Shown: piece after piece, positions 54,500-61,580 of the stretch | Numbering within the stretch: position 1 is the first letter of the stretch | How the letters are laid out: each line of letters opens with the position of its first letter | Source of the DNA: a virus | Length of the DNA: 64,000 bases | IMG/VR virus record: IMGVR_UViG_3300042446_002147 | Coordinates: 59,770-123,769 of that record | Reading direction: 5' to 3' (one strand) | Position numbers and translations under genes: made by a program | Notes under the pieces: model-generated | What the model was told of the DNA's origin: nothing | Seen by the model: the letters and a program-made list of their open reading frames with translations, nothing else | Databases searched by the model: none

Positions 54500-56089
54500 A
54501 TGAAAAAAATCTATAACTTTAAAGAATTCGTAAATGAATCTTACAATGTAGACGAAGGGGTATTATCTAATATCGGTAGCAAGATTTCACAATGGGCTAA
54601 ACAGCTTATGACCGCAGTAAGAAATGGCATTATTAGAATGATCTCATCTGGTCCTAAAAAGGGATTACCTGCTTATGTGTTATTTAATTCAGATGAAGGA
54701 TCTATCTCAGATCAAGTTGAAAAATTCTATCGCGGAACACCTTATTATGATATGAACAATATCAATAATCCTTCCGTAGCAAACGAGGCAGTGATTCCTT
54801 TGGAATGGGATAGAGAGGATGATGTACCTAATTCACTTCCCGAAGAAATAGAATCAGATATTAGAAGAAGTCTTAAAGCTTGTTTATCCATTGCAGATCA
54901 AATGGATGCCACAACTGATATGGACGAAAAAGCAAGATTACAAAGGGAATTAAGAAAAGTTAAACCATATTTTATTTATGGAGCACCTGGTATTGGTAAA
55001 ACACAAATCATAGCTAAAATATGCGATGAGCTTGGGTTAAACCTATTGAATTGCGATGGATTAAGTGCAGAACCAGTAGACTTTGCTGGTGTACCTAAAG
55101 TGGTAGATATTGAAGCTCCATCAGCAGAAAATCCATTAGGTAGGGGGGTTACAAGATCTAACGTAAGTGCGGATATTTTACCATATGATAACGGAAAAGG
55201 TGGAAAAGGGGGTATCTTATTTATTGATGAATTCAACCGTATGCCTGTTGAAGTACAAAAGATATTCTTATTATTAGCTCAGCAAAGAAGACTTGGTGTT
55301 AATTATGACATGCCTAATAGATGGTATATCGTAGCAGCAGGAAATAGAAAAGTTGATGACCCTAAGGGTGGTATTGTTGAAATGGGATCTGCATTACAGG
55401 ATAGATTTGAGATTGTCAATCTTATTACTAATCCAGCATCAATGAGAAAATATGTAGAGACTACTCCTGGATTATCTGATATATTCCTACCAGAACTTCT
55501 TGATTTCTTAGATTTTGATGCTAGTTGGTTCCACATGAATGATCCAACTGCTAAGAAATTAAAATACCCTACTCCTAGAGCTTGGGAAGATGCTTCTAGA
55601 GCAGTTAGAAGGGTTCTTCAAGAGTATGAACAAAAAGGAATATCAGAAGTGCCTCATAGCGTATTAGCAAGAGAATTTCAGAAGAACGTAGGTAGAGATG
55701 CTGCTGTAATGTTCTTAGATTTCTATAAGATAGCTCAGCAGATCCCAGTTAAAGAATTATCGCTTCCTTTTACTGATCCTGATAGAGCTCCTATTCCTAG
55801 TGAATACCAAGGAAAAACTAAAAAATCAGGTACTACTAATAGAACTGATTATGAGCACGCTTTATTCACTGCTGTAATTAGAAAAAGCACGGAATTACCA
55901 AAATTAACAAGCACTGAGTCTTGTAACTTTTCAAAATGGTTAAGAAGAGTTAATGCACCAGAGATGGGAGCAATGGCAATCACATCATTCTTCCAAAAAC
56001 ATCCTCATTTATTAGAAGATTATGCAACTATGGAATGTTTAGGACCATTAGCTGATCAATGGGGAGCAGAAATTGGAGTTCAATTTTAA
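54500..56089 (+). CDS. MoxR-type AAA+ ATPase with capsid-targeting-like N-terminus
   Basis: 529 residues. It begins MKKIYNFKEFVNE|S, an excellent match to the shared peptide, followed by NVDEGVLSNIGSKISQWAKQ. The AAA+ core holds Walker A GAPGIGKT (161-168), the MoxR-type CDGLSAEPVDFAGVPK, Walker B GILFIDEFNRMPVEVQKIF (239 onward), sensor 1 IVAAGN (277-282) and a lid domain with TPRAWEDASRAVRRVLQ. MoxR ATPases act as chaperones and usually pair with VWA proteins; the metallopeptidase and VWA genes are just upstream. The module would act as an ATP-driven assembly or disassembly machine. Its delivery inside the capsid is inferred from the N-terminus. Confidence 0.85.
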   Translation: MKKIYNFKEFVNESYNVDEGVLSNIGSKISQWAKQLMTAVRNGIIRMISSGPKKGLPAYVLFNSDEGSISDQVEKFYRGTPYYDMNNINNPSVANEAVIPLEWDREDDVPNSLPEEIESDIRRSLKACLSIADQMDATTDMDEKARLQRELRKVKPYFIYGAPGIGKTQIIAKICDELGLNLLNCDGLSAEPVDFAGVPKVVDIEAPSAENPLGRGVTRSNVSADILPYDNGKGGKGGILFIDEFNRMPVEVQKIFLLLAQQRRLGVNYDMPNRWYIVAAGNRKVDDPKGGIVEMGSALQDRFEIVNLITNPASMRKYVETTPGLSDIFLPELLDFLDFDASWFHMNDPTAKKLKYPTPRAWEDASRAVRRVLQEYEQKGISEVPHSVLAREFQKNVGRDAAVMFLDFYKIAQQIPVKELSLPFTDPDRAPIPSEYQGKTKKSGTTNRTDYEHALFTAVIRKSTELPKLTSTESCNFSKWLRRVNAPEMGAMAITSFFQKHPHLLEDYATMECLGPLADQWGAEIGVQF

Positions 56090-56092
56090 TAG

Positions 56093-56365
56093 ATGAAAAA
56101 ATTCAGTGAAATAATGGAAGGTCATACATCAAAGTATGACCTTTCTAATAGTAAGAGATTATTAGAAGAAGCCATGGAAAAAATAAACATGGTTAGAGAG
56201 GAGTTTTCTAAATTAGAAGATGCTGATGTGACTGAGTTAGAAGAGGGATGGAATCTAATAGATAGATACTACGGTAATTTAACCAAGGGACAAATATTCA
56301 AAAGAAGAAAGAAAGATCAATACATACCTAATACATCCGCTAAAATTCCGGAGAGAGGTTTTTAA
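56093..56365 (+). CDS. Small helical protein, short capsid-targeting-like N-terminus
   Basis: 90 residues, 3 bases after the MoxR gene. The start MKKFSEIME|G is a shortened version of the shared peptide. Residues 15-60 are a charged helix (NSKRLLEEAMEKINMVREEF). The end is basic (KRRKKDQYIPN). Possibly a partner or adaptor of the MoxR module, or an internal protein. Function unknown. Confidence 0.5.
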   Translation: MKKFSEIMEGHTSKYDLSNSKRLLEEAMEKINMVREEFSKLEDADVTELEEGWNLIDRYYGNLTKGQIFKRRKKDQYIPNTSAKIPERGF

Positions 56366-56381
56366 TTAAGATATATAGAAT

Positions 56382-56915
56382 ATGAAACACATTAAATTAT
56401 TTGAAAATTTCTTAAATGAAGATGGATACGGAAGAGACTTCTTTGTAAAAAAGAAAGACGGTAAACTTTCTCAATATTTTTTTAAGATTGAGGGAGAAGA
56501 GGAGGATCTAGGATTTGTAATAAATCTTGGTAAACTATCTAGAAATATCACCATAGAATCTGCAGAGAATAGTTATGCTGTTCTTTCCGTAGAGCCTATC
56601 AGAGAATCTGTGATGGATGATTTTTTAGTGAAAGATTCGGATTTTAAATCAAGAGAAGATGATCAATTCACATTGACTAAATCTGAATATATGAGATTCT
56701 ATAAGATTGTTGGTGAATGTATAAAAGATTACTTACAATCTAATCCTAAGGTTTCTATTATTTATGATGAGGTACCTTTAAATCTTGATATGGATTTTGA
56801 AGAGTATTCAGATAAAGTTAAATCTCTTATGGATGAATGGAGCTACGGTAAATGGAGCTCACAAGAGGGAGCAACAAAGAAAACATTAATTTATTCTAGA
56901 AGAGACCATGATTAA
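56382..56915 (+). CDS. Protein with strong capsid-targeting-like N-terminus (177 aa)
   Basis: It begins MKHIKLFENFLNE|D, the best copy of the shared peptide. The remainder looks like a compact alpha/beta domain (FFVKKKDGKLSQYFFKIEGE, then ENSYAVLSVEPIRE) without a known catalytic motif. A GATATATAG element ends 3 bases before the ATG. The stop overlaps the next gene by 8 bases. Likely internal virion protein by analogy; function unknown. Confidence 0.55.
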   Translation: MKHIKLFENFLNEDGYGRDFFVKKKDGKLSQYFFKIEGEEEDLGFVINLGKLSRNITIESAENSYAVLSVEPIRESVMDDFLVKDSDFKSREDDQFTLTKSEYMRFYKIVGECIKDYLQSNPKVSIIYDEVPLNLDMDFEEYSDKVKSLMDEWSYGKWSSQEGATKKTLIYSRRDHD

Positions 56916-57225
56916 TAATATTCTTTCATATGATGAATTTATATTAGAATCTAGGATACCTATAGCTTGGGCTAAGCCTTCAGTAACAACTACTAAGGTA
57001 CTTTCATTCATAGGAGAGAAAGAAAAAGTAACCAAGAAAGAACTATTAGAATTCTTAGATAGTATACCAGAAGATGCTTCAGGTAAGAAACCCAGTATGT
57101 CTTGGGTTAGAAATCAGAAGAAATATATCAAGTATAAAATACAAGAAGAAGATGCTAACCACTTTGAATTGACCGCTTTAGGCAAGAGAGTTTTAAAATC
57201 TTTCAGGATTAATGAAACAAAATGA
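56908..57225 (+). CDS. Small winged-helix-like protein with capsid-targeting-like N-terminus
   Basis: 105 residues. It begins MINNILSYDEFILE|S, the shared peptide with one added residue. Residues ~28-100 look like a winged helix: VLSFIGEKEKVTKKELLEFL (helices 1-2), then PSMSWVRNQKKYIKYKIQEE (recognition-helix region) and HFELTALGKRVLKSF (wing and last helix, with the L-T-x-x-G-x-x-[LV] pattern common in such domains). A DNA-binding protein delivered with the genome could act on host or phage transcription at once. Inference from fold pattern; moderate confidence. Confidence 0.5.
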   Translation: MINNILSYDEFILESRIPIAWAKPSVTTTKVLSFIGEKEKVTKKELLEFLDSIPEDASGKKPSMSWVRNQKKYIKYKIQEEDANHFELTALGKRVLKSFRINETK

Positions 57226-57259
57226 AATAATTAGGATACAATTATTAAAATAAACAATT

Positions 57260-57439
57260 ATGGAAAATTACGAAAAAATTAAAGAATTAGTAGAAAGCAT
57301 GCAAAAAGACATGGAAGCTTTCTATGTAAAAGGTAACAAATCAGCAGGAACACGAGTTCGTACTGCTTGCCAAGACCTTAAAAAATTGGCTCAAGATCTA
57401 AGAGTAAATGTACAAGAAACTAAGAACACTAAAGCTTAA
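57260..57439 (+). CDS. Histone H1-like protein (Hc1 family, Bacteroidota type)
   Basis: A 59-residue gene. The protein MENYEKIKELVESMQKDMEA continues with FYVKGNKSAGTRVRTACQDL and KKLAQDLRVNVQETK. It matches the short Hc1-type histone-like proteins widespread in Bacteroidota, with the core KFYxKGNKxAGTRxRKxxQDLKxLAQ-x-[IL]-R. These bind DNA and help compact it. The gene stands before a small gene and a strong terminator. A phage copy could pack phage DNA or change the host nucleoid. It supports a Bacteroidota host. Confidence 0.8.
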   Translation: MENYEKIKELVESMQKDMEAFYVKGNKSAGTRVRTACQDLKKLAQDLRVNVQETKNTKA

Positions 57440-57444
57440 TTAAA

Positions 57445-57675
57445 ATGGGATACTACATTTGTAAAGTTAGCTTTTTTAGTGGGGAAGTTTCTAAAAGTAC
57501 AGGAAAAGCGAAAGCTTCTAGGTCTGAAATTTTAGTCGAAGCAGAAACAGTAACACATGCCGAAACTAGACTTCATGAACATTTAGCTGGAGACAATTCT
57601 ACTGCTCATTTAGACTTTGAAGTTACTTCTGTTGCTCAATCTAAGATTGAGTCAGTGGTACATCTTAAAGGCTAA
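57445..57675 (+). CDS. Small conserved-type protein (76 aa)
   Basis: Begins MGYYICKVSFFSGEVSKSTG and has beta-strand/helix/strand order with VEAETVTHAETRLHEHLAGD. The pattern (a short strand pair, then a 'TxxxAExRL' helix) recalls small Bacteroidota proteins such as DUF4494, but I am not certain. It is 5 bases after the histone-like gene and followed by a terminator, so the two may be co-transcribed and abundant. Confidence 0.5.
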   Translation: MGYYICKVSFFSGEVSKSTGKAKASRSEILVEAETVTHAETRLHEHLAGDNSTAHLDFEVTSVAQSKIESVVHLKG

Positions 57676-57690
57676 AAAACACTTTTAACT

Positions 57691-57723
57691 CCTGATGGAT
57701 ATATAATCTATCAGGGGTTTTTT
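57691..57723 (+). terminator. Rho-independent terminator containing a GGATATATAA element
   Basis: CCTGATGGAT pairs with ATCTATCAGG (one G-T wobble) around a short AT loop, followed by GG and six T. It ends the histone-like/76-aa unit. The recurrent promoter-like GGATATATAA (57697-57706) lies in the upper stem and loop, 41 bases before the next ATG at 57748. Confidence 0.75.
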
Positions 57724-57747
57724 GTATCCTCTGGTTTCAATAATTAT

Positions 57748-57921
57748 ATGAAGAAGAGAAAAACTACATCAGCAGAAACTAGCTCATATCTACCACCAGA
57801 TTCACCAGTGAAGATACCGGTAGGAGATACGGGTTTTAATATGGTTAAGAAAAACTACAATAGGTTTATATGGACTTGGAATGAATATATAGACAAGAAA
57901 CCTAAAATTACAAAAAGTTAA
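57748..57921 (+). CDS. Very small basic protein (57 aa)
   Basis: A short gene. The product starts MKKRKTTSAETSSYLPPDSP and ends with NRFIWTWNEYIDKKPKITKS. It is basic and has no known domain. The coding potential is supported by a fitting gap (2 bases) to the next ATG and by being first after the terminator. Function unknown. Confidence 0.5.
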   Translation: MKKRKTTSAETSSYLPPDSPVKIPVGDTGFNMVKKNYNRFIWTWNEYIDKKPKITKS

Positions 57922-57923
57922 TT

Positions 57924-58262
57924 ATGCCAGCAGTTTCTAAGACACAGCAAAGATTAATGGGACAGGCTTACGGAGTCAGAAAATTTATGGATACTAACGG
58001 TAAAGATGGTATTGATCCCGATAGTATAAAATCTGCTTATAGACAAACTATTGTTGAGCTAGCAAGTAATATGAAGAAGAAATCTTTAAAGGATTTTGCT
58101 TCAACCAAACATAATAAATTACCAGAGGAAGTTGAAGAGGGAGAAATTCCTGCAATATATAATTATCTTAAACCTGAATCTAATAAACCAGGCAAAAAAT
58201 CTAAATCTTCCAAGATGTCAAATCTTGCAGATTATAGAGAATTTATATCTAATAAAAAATAA
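57924..58262 (+). CDS. DUF3008-like small protein with C-terminal DYxxF motif
   Basis: 112 residues. It begins MPAVSKTQQRLMGQAYGVRK, matching the small DUF3008-type proteins (P-A-x-S-K-x-Q-x-R-x-M-G) found in many phages and bacteria; their function is unknown. The last ~13 residues, NLADYREFISNKK, resemble the N-terminal peptide shared by other proteins here (compare MRNIKEYRDFCINE) and the end of the next protein (VMDYKSFLTNSKK). Candidate virion or scaffold-associated protein. Confidence 0.6.
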   Translation: MPAVSKTQQRLMGQAYGVRKFMDTNGKDGIDPDSIKSAYRQTIVELASNMKKKSLKDFASTKHNKLPEEVEEGEIPAIYNYLKPESNKPGKKSKSSKMSNLADYREFISNKK

Positions 58263-58265
58263 AAT

Positions 58266-58739
58266 ATGGAAGAAGTAAACGAAGATTGTGGATGTGGTGG
58301 TACAACTGACAACATCAGAAGTTTTAATACTAATAGTACACCTAGATACTCTCAAGATCCTTTAGTTGGTAGAAGAGTTAGTCTAAGAGACGGTAGAAGT
58401 GGATTAGTTGATGATTCGATTAGAAACAATACAGGAGAAGTAATAGGATATGTAATTGAAGGCGATAGAGGTAACTACAGAGTCTTTAAAGATAAAATAG
58501 TTGGTCCAATGGAAGAAAGTGGAGGTGCAATGGCATCTTTATCTAGTACACCAGGAATGGGAGATGTGATTCCCCCTGGACCAGGAAGAACAGGATCTGG
58601 TGATCAATTCCCTTCATTAACTGTGGGAACACCTGCAGCTGGAAAGAAAAAGAAAAAGAAAGATTCTAATAAGAATCCTCTTGATTCATCTGTGATGGAT
58701 TATAAAAGCTTTCTTACTAATTCAAAAAAGAATCAATAA
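58266..58739 (+). CDS. Unknown protein (157 aa) with C-terminal DYxxF motif
   Basis: N-terminal Cys cluster (NEDCGCGGT), then a small beta domain (LVGRRVSLRDGRSGLVDDSI, then EVIGYVIEGDRGNYRVFKDK) with a KOW/SH3-like strand pattern, then a Gly/Pro/Ser-rich linker and a Lys run (KKKKKKDSNKN). The end VMDYKSFLTNSKKNQ resembles the end of the preceding protein. The gene begins 3 bases after the previous stop and ends 1 base before the next ATG. Function unknown. Confidence 0.5.
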   Translation: MEEVNEDCGCGGTTDNIRSFNTNSTPRYSQDPLVGRRVSLRDGRSGLVDDSIRNNTGEVIGYVIEGDRGNYRVFKDKIVGPMEESGGAMASLSSTPGMGDVIPPGPGRTGSGDQFPSLTVGTPAAGKKKKKKDSNKNPLDSSVMDYKSFLTNSKKNQ

Positions 58740-58740
58740 G

Positions 58741-59322
58741 ATGAATCATATACGATCATTTAGAAGTCTTTTTGAAGGAGTAAGTGCAGTAACAACTAAT
58801 TGGTATATTGTAGATAACGAAGCTTCTTTTGATAAGATAAAAGGTAATGGATATATGCTTTTTAGCCAGGTAGGCATAATGACTATCGTTTATGTTAAAC
58901 CTAAAGTAGAGGAAGAAGCTAGATTGGATTTTTATTTTGATAAAGCAAAATCACCAGATAAGAAAAGCATTTGTGTTTGTAAGATAATAGCTAATGACGG
59001 TAAAGTTAGGAGCTCTAAAAATTTTGATGATGTAACTACAGATAATGTTTGGGACATAACAGCTACGTTTTTTGATTATTGTGATTTAGAGAAGTCTGAA
59101 AAATCAATTAGAGATAAATTCATGATGGGATATTCTAAGACAATAAAGGATATCTTTAAAGGTGATACAGAAAGAATACCCGGATCATTTAAAACATATT
59201 TGAATTATATGAAAGAATGGGCAAAGAAATCTATAGAGGGTGTTTCTTTAGATAAGAATGAAGATAATTACGATTTCCGAGAGATGATTAAAGAATTTAT
59301 TGCTTTCTTTAAAAAATCATAA
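58741..59322 (+). CDS. Protein with capsid-targeting-like N-terminus (193 aa)
   Basis: It begins MNHIRSFRSLFE|G, a short match to the shared peptide. The rest is a mixed alpha/beta protein (WYIVDNEASFDKIKGNGYML, then ARLDFYFDKAKSPDKKSICV) and a helical C-terminal half. No family recognised. It converges with the minus-strand gene at 59317-59622, overlapping it by 6 bases. Candidate internal virion protein. Confidence 0.55.
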   Translation: MNHIRSFRSLFEGVSAVTTNWYIVDNEASFDKIKGNGYMLFSQVGIMTIVYVKPKVEEEARLDFYFDKAKSPDKKSICVCKIIANDGKVRSSKNFDDVTTDNVWDITATFFDYCDLEKSEKSIRDKFMMGYSKTIKDIFKGDTERIPGSFKTYLNYMKEWAKKSIEGVSLDKNEDNYDFREMIKEFIAFFKKS

Positions 59323-59622
59323 TTTTTCTTTCTGTCTCAATTGGATAAGATAATTTTCCCAGATTGATCCTCCTTCTTTTATACCAGGTTTAGCGCTCTT
59401 GTGTAACTTAGCTCTTTGTGACATTATATACGATGCTATAATAGCATCTTTTAATTCTATTTCTTTTTTATCCAACATTTCTTGTAATCTTCTTATTGAT
59501 TTTAGAGCTTCGTCCCTATTTGCAAATCTTAATCCTTTAGGATAGCTTTGTCCTGAGTCGAAAGGTTTAATATCATTTAGATAAATCTGTTCGAATAATT
59601 TGAAGGTTAGAATTTTTTTCAC
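59317..59622 (-). CDS. Small protein with capsid-targeting-like N-terminus, GTG start
   Basis: 101 residues read from a GTG at 59622. The N-terminus MKKILTFKLFEQIYLND fits the first ten positions of the shared peptide but has no clear cleavage Glu; the nearest acidic residue is Asp-17. The body is helical (ANRDEALKSIRRLQEMLDKK, then LKDAIIASYIMSQRAKLHKS). A GAATATATAA element on the minus strand (59626-59635) lies 3 bases upstream. A gene standing alone on the minus strand, with a 3' end that overlaps its neighbour. Function unknown. Confidence 0.5.
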   Translation of the reverse strand: MKKILTFKLFEQIYLNDIKPFDSGQSYPKGLRFANRDEALKSIRRLQEMLDKKEIELKDAIIASYIMSQRAKLHKSAKPGIKEGGSIWENYLIQLRQKEKL

Positions 59623-59676
59623 TTATTATATATTCTAAAATGAAACCTCTTTCAATTATTATTATAAGATAAGAGT

Positions 59677-61083
59677 ATGATAATCGATATAGAAAATACA
59701 GGAGGCGGTTTAACGGTCTCACATTACACCGAAGAAGGTGAAGTTAATATGTTAAAAATCCCAGTACCAAAGGCATTACAATTTGTTTGGCAAAAGACAC
59801 AGGATTACGATAAAGCCAAAGATAAAGAATGGCTTTCTTGGGACGCAAAACCTATTAAGAAAGTTTCTTCCACAAAATTTGATAAGTATAGAGTAGTAGA
59901 AATATTAGAAGCTATAGATCCGGAGATAACTAAACCTTTATGGGATTATCAGACTCCGAAAAAATACTTTGTCGATATAGAGGTAGAGATCACAGATAAT
60001 CGTGCAGATTCATTAGACACTGAGAATGCTAAGAATAGAGTGCTTTCAATAGGAATGGCTTCTTCTCACGGAAAGGTACTAGTGATTGGTCTACAAGATA
60101 TGACACCCGAAAGGATTCTTAAAATTGAAAAAAGAATTAAAGAGCATTTTAAAGACCAGGAAGGAGATTGGACATTTAATTATAGGAAGTTTGAAAGTGA
60201 ATTTGATATGATGTACACATTTCTTTCTAAGTTAGTTCCAAAAATGCCTTTAATTACTGGATGGAACTGGTTTGGGTATGACTGGCCTTATTTGATAAAC
60301 AGAGCTAGGAGATTAGGTATAGATCCTAAAATTGCTTCACCGAGTGGAGTTCTTCTAGGAAAGAATCAAATACCTATGCATGTACTAATGGTTGACTATC
60401 TGGACATTTACAAAAAATGGGATAGGGTAGTTAAGATCAGAGAATCTAATTCTTTAGACTATGTGGCAACTCAAGCAATTGGTATTAAAAAAATTGCTTA
60501 TAATGGAACATTAAAAGATTTATATGAATCTGATTTTGATACATTCATATTCTATAATGCTATTGACTGTGGTCTTGTTCATTATATTGATAGAAGACTC
60601 GATACTCTTTCTACATTCTTTAAAATAGCAGAAGTTAGTAGAGTGGAGATTAATAGAGCACTTTCTCCTGTATGGACTACAGAAGTACTTATGTTAAGAA
60701 AATTCTTAGAAAGAAAAAGAGTTATACTAAGTGAAAGAAAAGAAGAGAACCACGTAAAATTTGAAGGAGCCTATGTAAAGAAACCAGAGAGAGGAATTTA
60801 TGAATGGATCGCTTGCTTTGACTTTGCTTCACTGTATCCTAATACTATGATGCAATGGGGAATTTCACCAGAGGTTTATATAGGAAAGAATCTAAAAGAA
60901 ATACCAGAAGGAGCAATTAAGACATCATCAGGAGCAGTATTTTACAGCAAAGAAGGAAAGGAACCTATACTTAGAGAAATATTACAAGGATTATACTCGC
61001 AAAGGAAAGCAACTAAGAAGAAATATTTTGAATGTGAAAAAGAAATAGAAAAAATTAAAAAAGTAATAAAAACAAAACAATAA
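59677..61083 (+). CDS. Family B DNA polymerase, N-terminal fragment (exonuclease + palm motif A only)
   Basis: 468 residues. Exo I is FVDIEVE (D100, E102), Exo II lies at TGWNWFGYDWPYLINRARRL, Exo III is YNAIDCGL. Polymerase motif A is DFASLYPN (382-389), followed by AVFYSKEGKEPILREILQGL, the usual lead into the fingers. The protein then ends in a charged helix with a stop at 61083. Motif B (K-x3-N-x2-YG) and motif C (the DTD/DTDS catalytic pair) are absent here and in the following 2.9 kb. T4 gp43 has 898 residues with motif A near 408, so this is about the first half. A separate C-terminal gene elsewhere is expected. Confidence 0.85.
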   Translation: MIIDIENTGGGLTVSHYTEEGEVNMLKIPVPKALQFVWQKTQDYDKAKDKEWLSWDAKPIKKVSSTKFDKYRVVEILEAIDPEITKPLWDYQTPKKYFVDIEVEITDNRADSLDTENAKNRVLSIGMASSHGKVLVIGLQDMTPERILKIEKRIKEHFKDQEGDWTFNYRKFESEFDMMYTFLSKLVPKMPLITGWNWFGYDWPYLINRARRLGIDPKIASPSGVLLGKNQIPMHVLMVDYLDIYKKWDRVVKIRESNSLDYVATQAIGIKKIAYNGTLKDLYESDFDTFIFYNAIDCGLVHYIDRRLDTLSTFFKIAEVSRVEINRALSPVWTTEVLMLRKFLERKRVILSERKEENHVKFEGAYVKKPERGIYEWIACFDFASLYPNTMMQWGISPEVYIGKNLKEIPEGAIKTSSGAVFYSKEGKEPILREILQGLYSQRKATKKKYFECEKEIEKIKKVIKTKQ

Positions 61084-61092
61084 AAATAAATT

Positions 61093-61557
61093 ATGGCAAA
61101 TTCAGACAACACATGCGCAGATCTTCCAGTAGAAGATTTTCACACAGGAGCAAACGATACATTCGGTTTGATCTACGACAAACAAAAAGAATTACAAACT
61201 AGATACGGGTTTGATTTTAGCGATTGGACGCTAAAACAAATTGCAGATTTCTGGATGGTAAATAAACACGCAATGAGTGACGAACTAAATGAAATGTTTG
61301 ACTCATTAGGAGGCGTTAAAGATGGTATTGGATCTGCAGCTTGGAAATACTGGAAAGGAGACAATAAGAAAGCAGCAGAGATGAAAATCTCAGATTTAAC
61401 AGAATCCGACAAATTGGAATTATTTTATGAGTGGATTGATGGTTTACATTTCTTTATGAATTTTGCAATTTCTATGGGTATGACAAGTAAGGATATTATT
61501 AATCTTTATATGGCAAAAAATTCAGAAAATCACGACAGACAGCAAAGAGGTTATTAA
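61093..61557 (+). CDS. Dimeric dUTPase-like protein (all-alpha NTP pyrophosphatase)
   Basis: 154 residues, all helical. The C-terminal part ELFYEWIDGLHFFMNFAISM followed by DIINLYMAKNSENHDRQQRG matches the end of the dimeric dUTPase/MazG-like family, where E-x-x-D-x-x-H-F is the metal-binding helix and K-N-x-x-N-x-x-R-Q closes the substrate pocket. The N-terminal metal motif ExxE is likely in LYDKQKELQTRYG or SDELNEMFDSLG but is less clear. It would hydrolyse dUTP to dUMP and keep uracil out of phage DNA. Its neighbours, DNA polymerase and ribonucleotide reductase, support a nucleotide-pool role. Confidence 0.6.
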   Translation: MANSDNTCADLPVEDFHTGANDTFGLIYDKQKELQTRYGFDFSDWTLKQIADFWMVNKHAMSDELNEMFDSLGGVKDGIGSAAWKYWKGDNKKAAEMKISDLTESDKLELFYEWIDGLHFFMNFAISMGMTSKDIINLYMAKNSENHDRQQRGY

Positions 61558-61565
61558 TATATAAA
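61556..61565 (+). promoter_or_regulatory. AATATATAAA promoter-like element before nrdB
   Basis: A variant of the recurrent element overlapping the upstream stop codon and ending 15 bases before the ATG at 61581, in the main spacing class. Confidence 0.35.
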
Positions 61566-61580
61566 AGACAAAAAACATAA

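Noticed and set aside
59677-61580. A frameshift or intron breaking the DNA polymerase gene
   Set aside because: The next genes begin right after the stop and no motif B or C sequence is left in any frame between 61083 and 62561, so this looks like a true split and not a simple frameshift.
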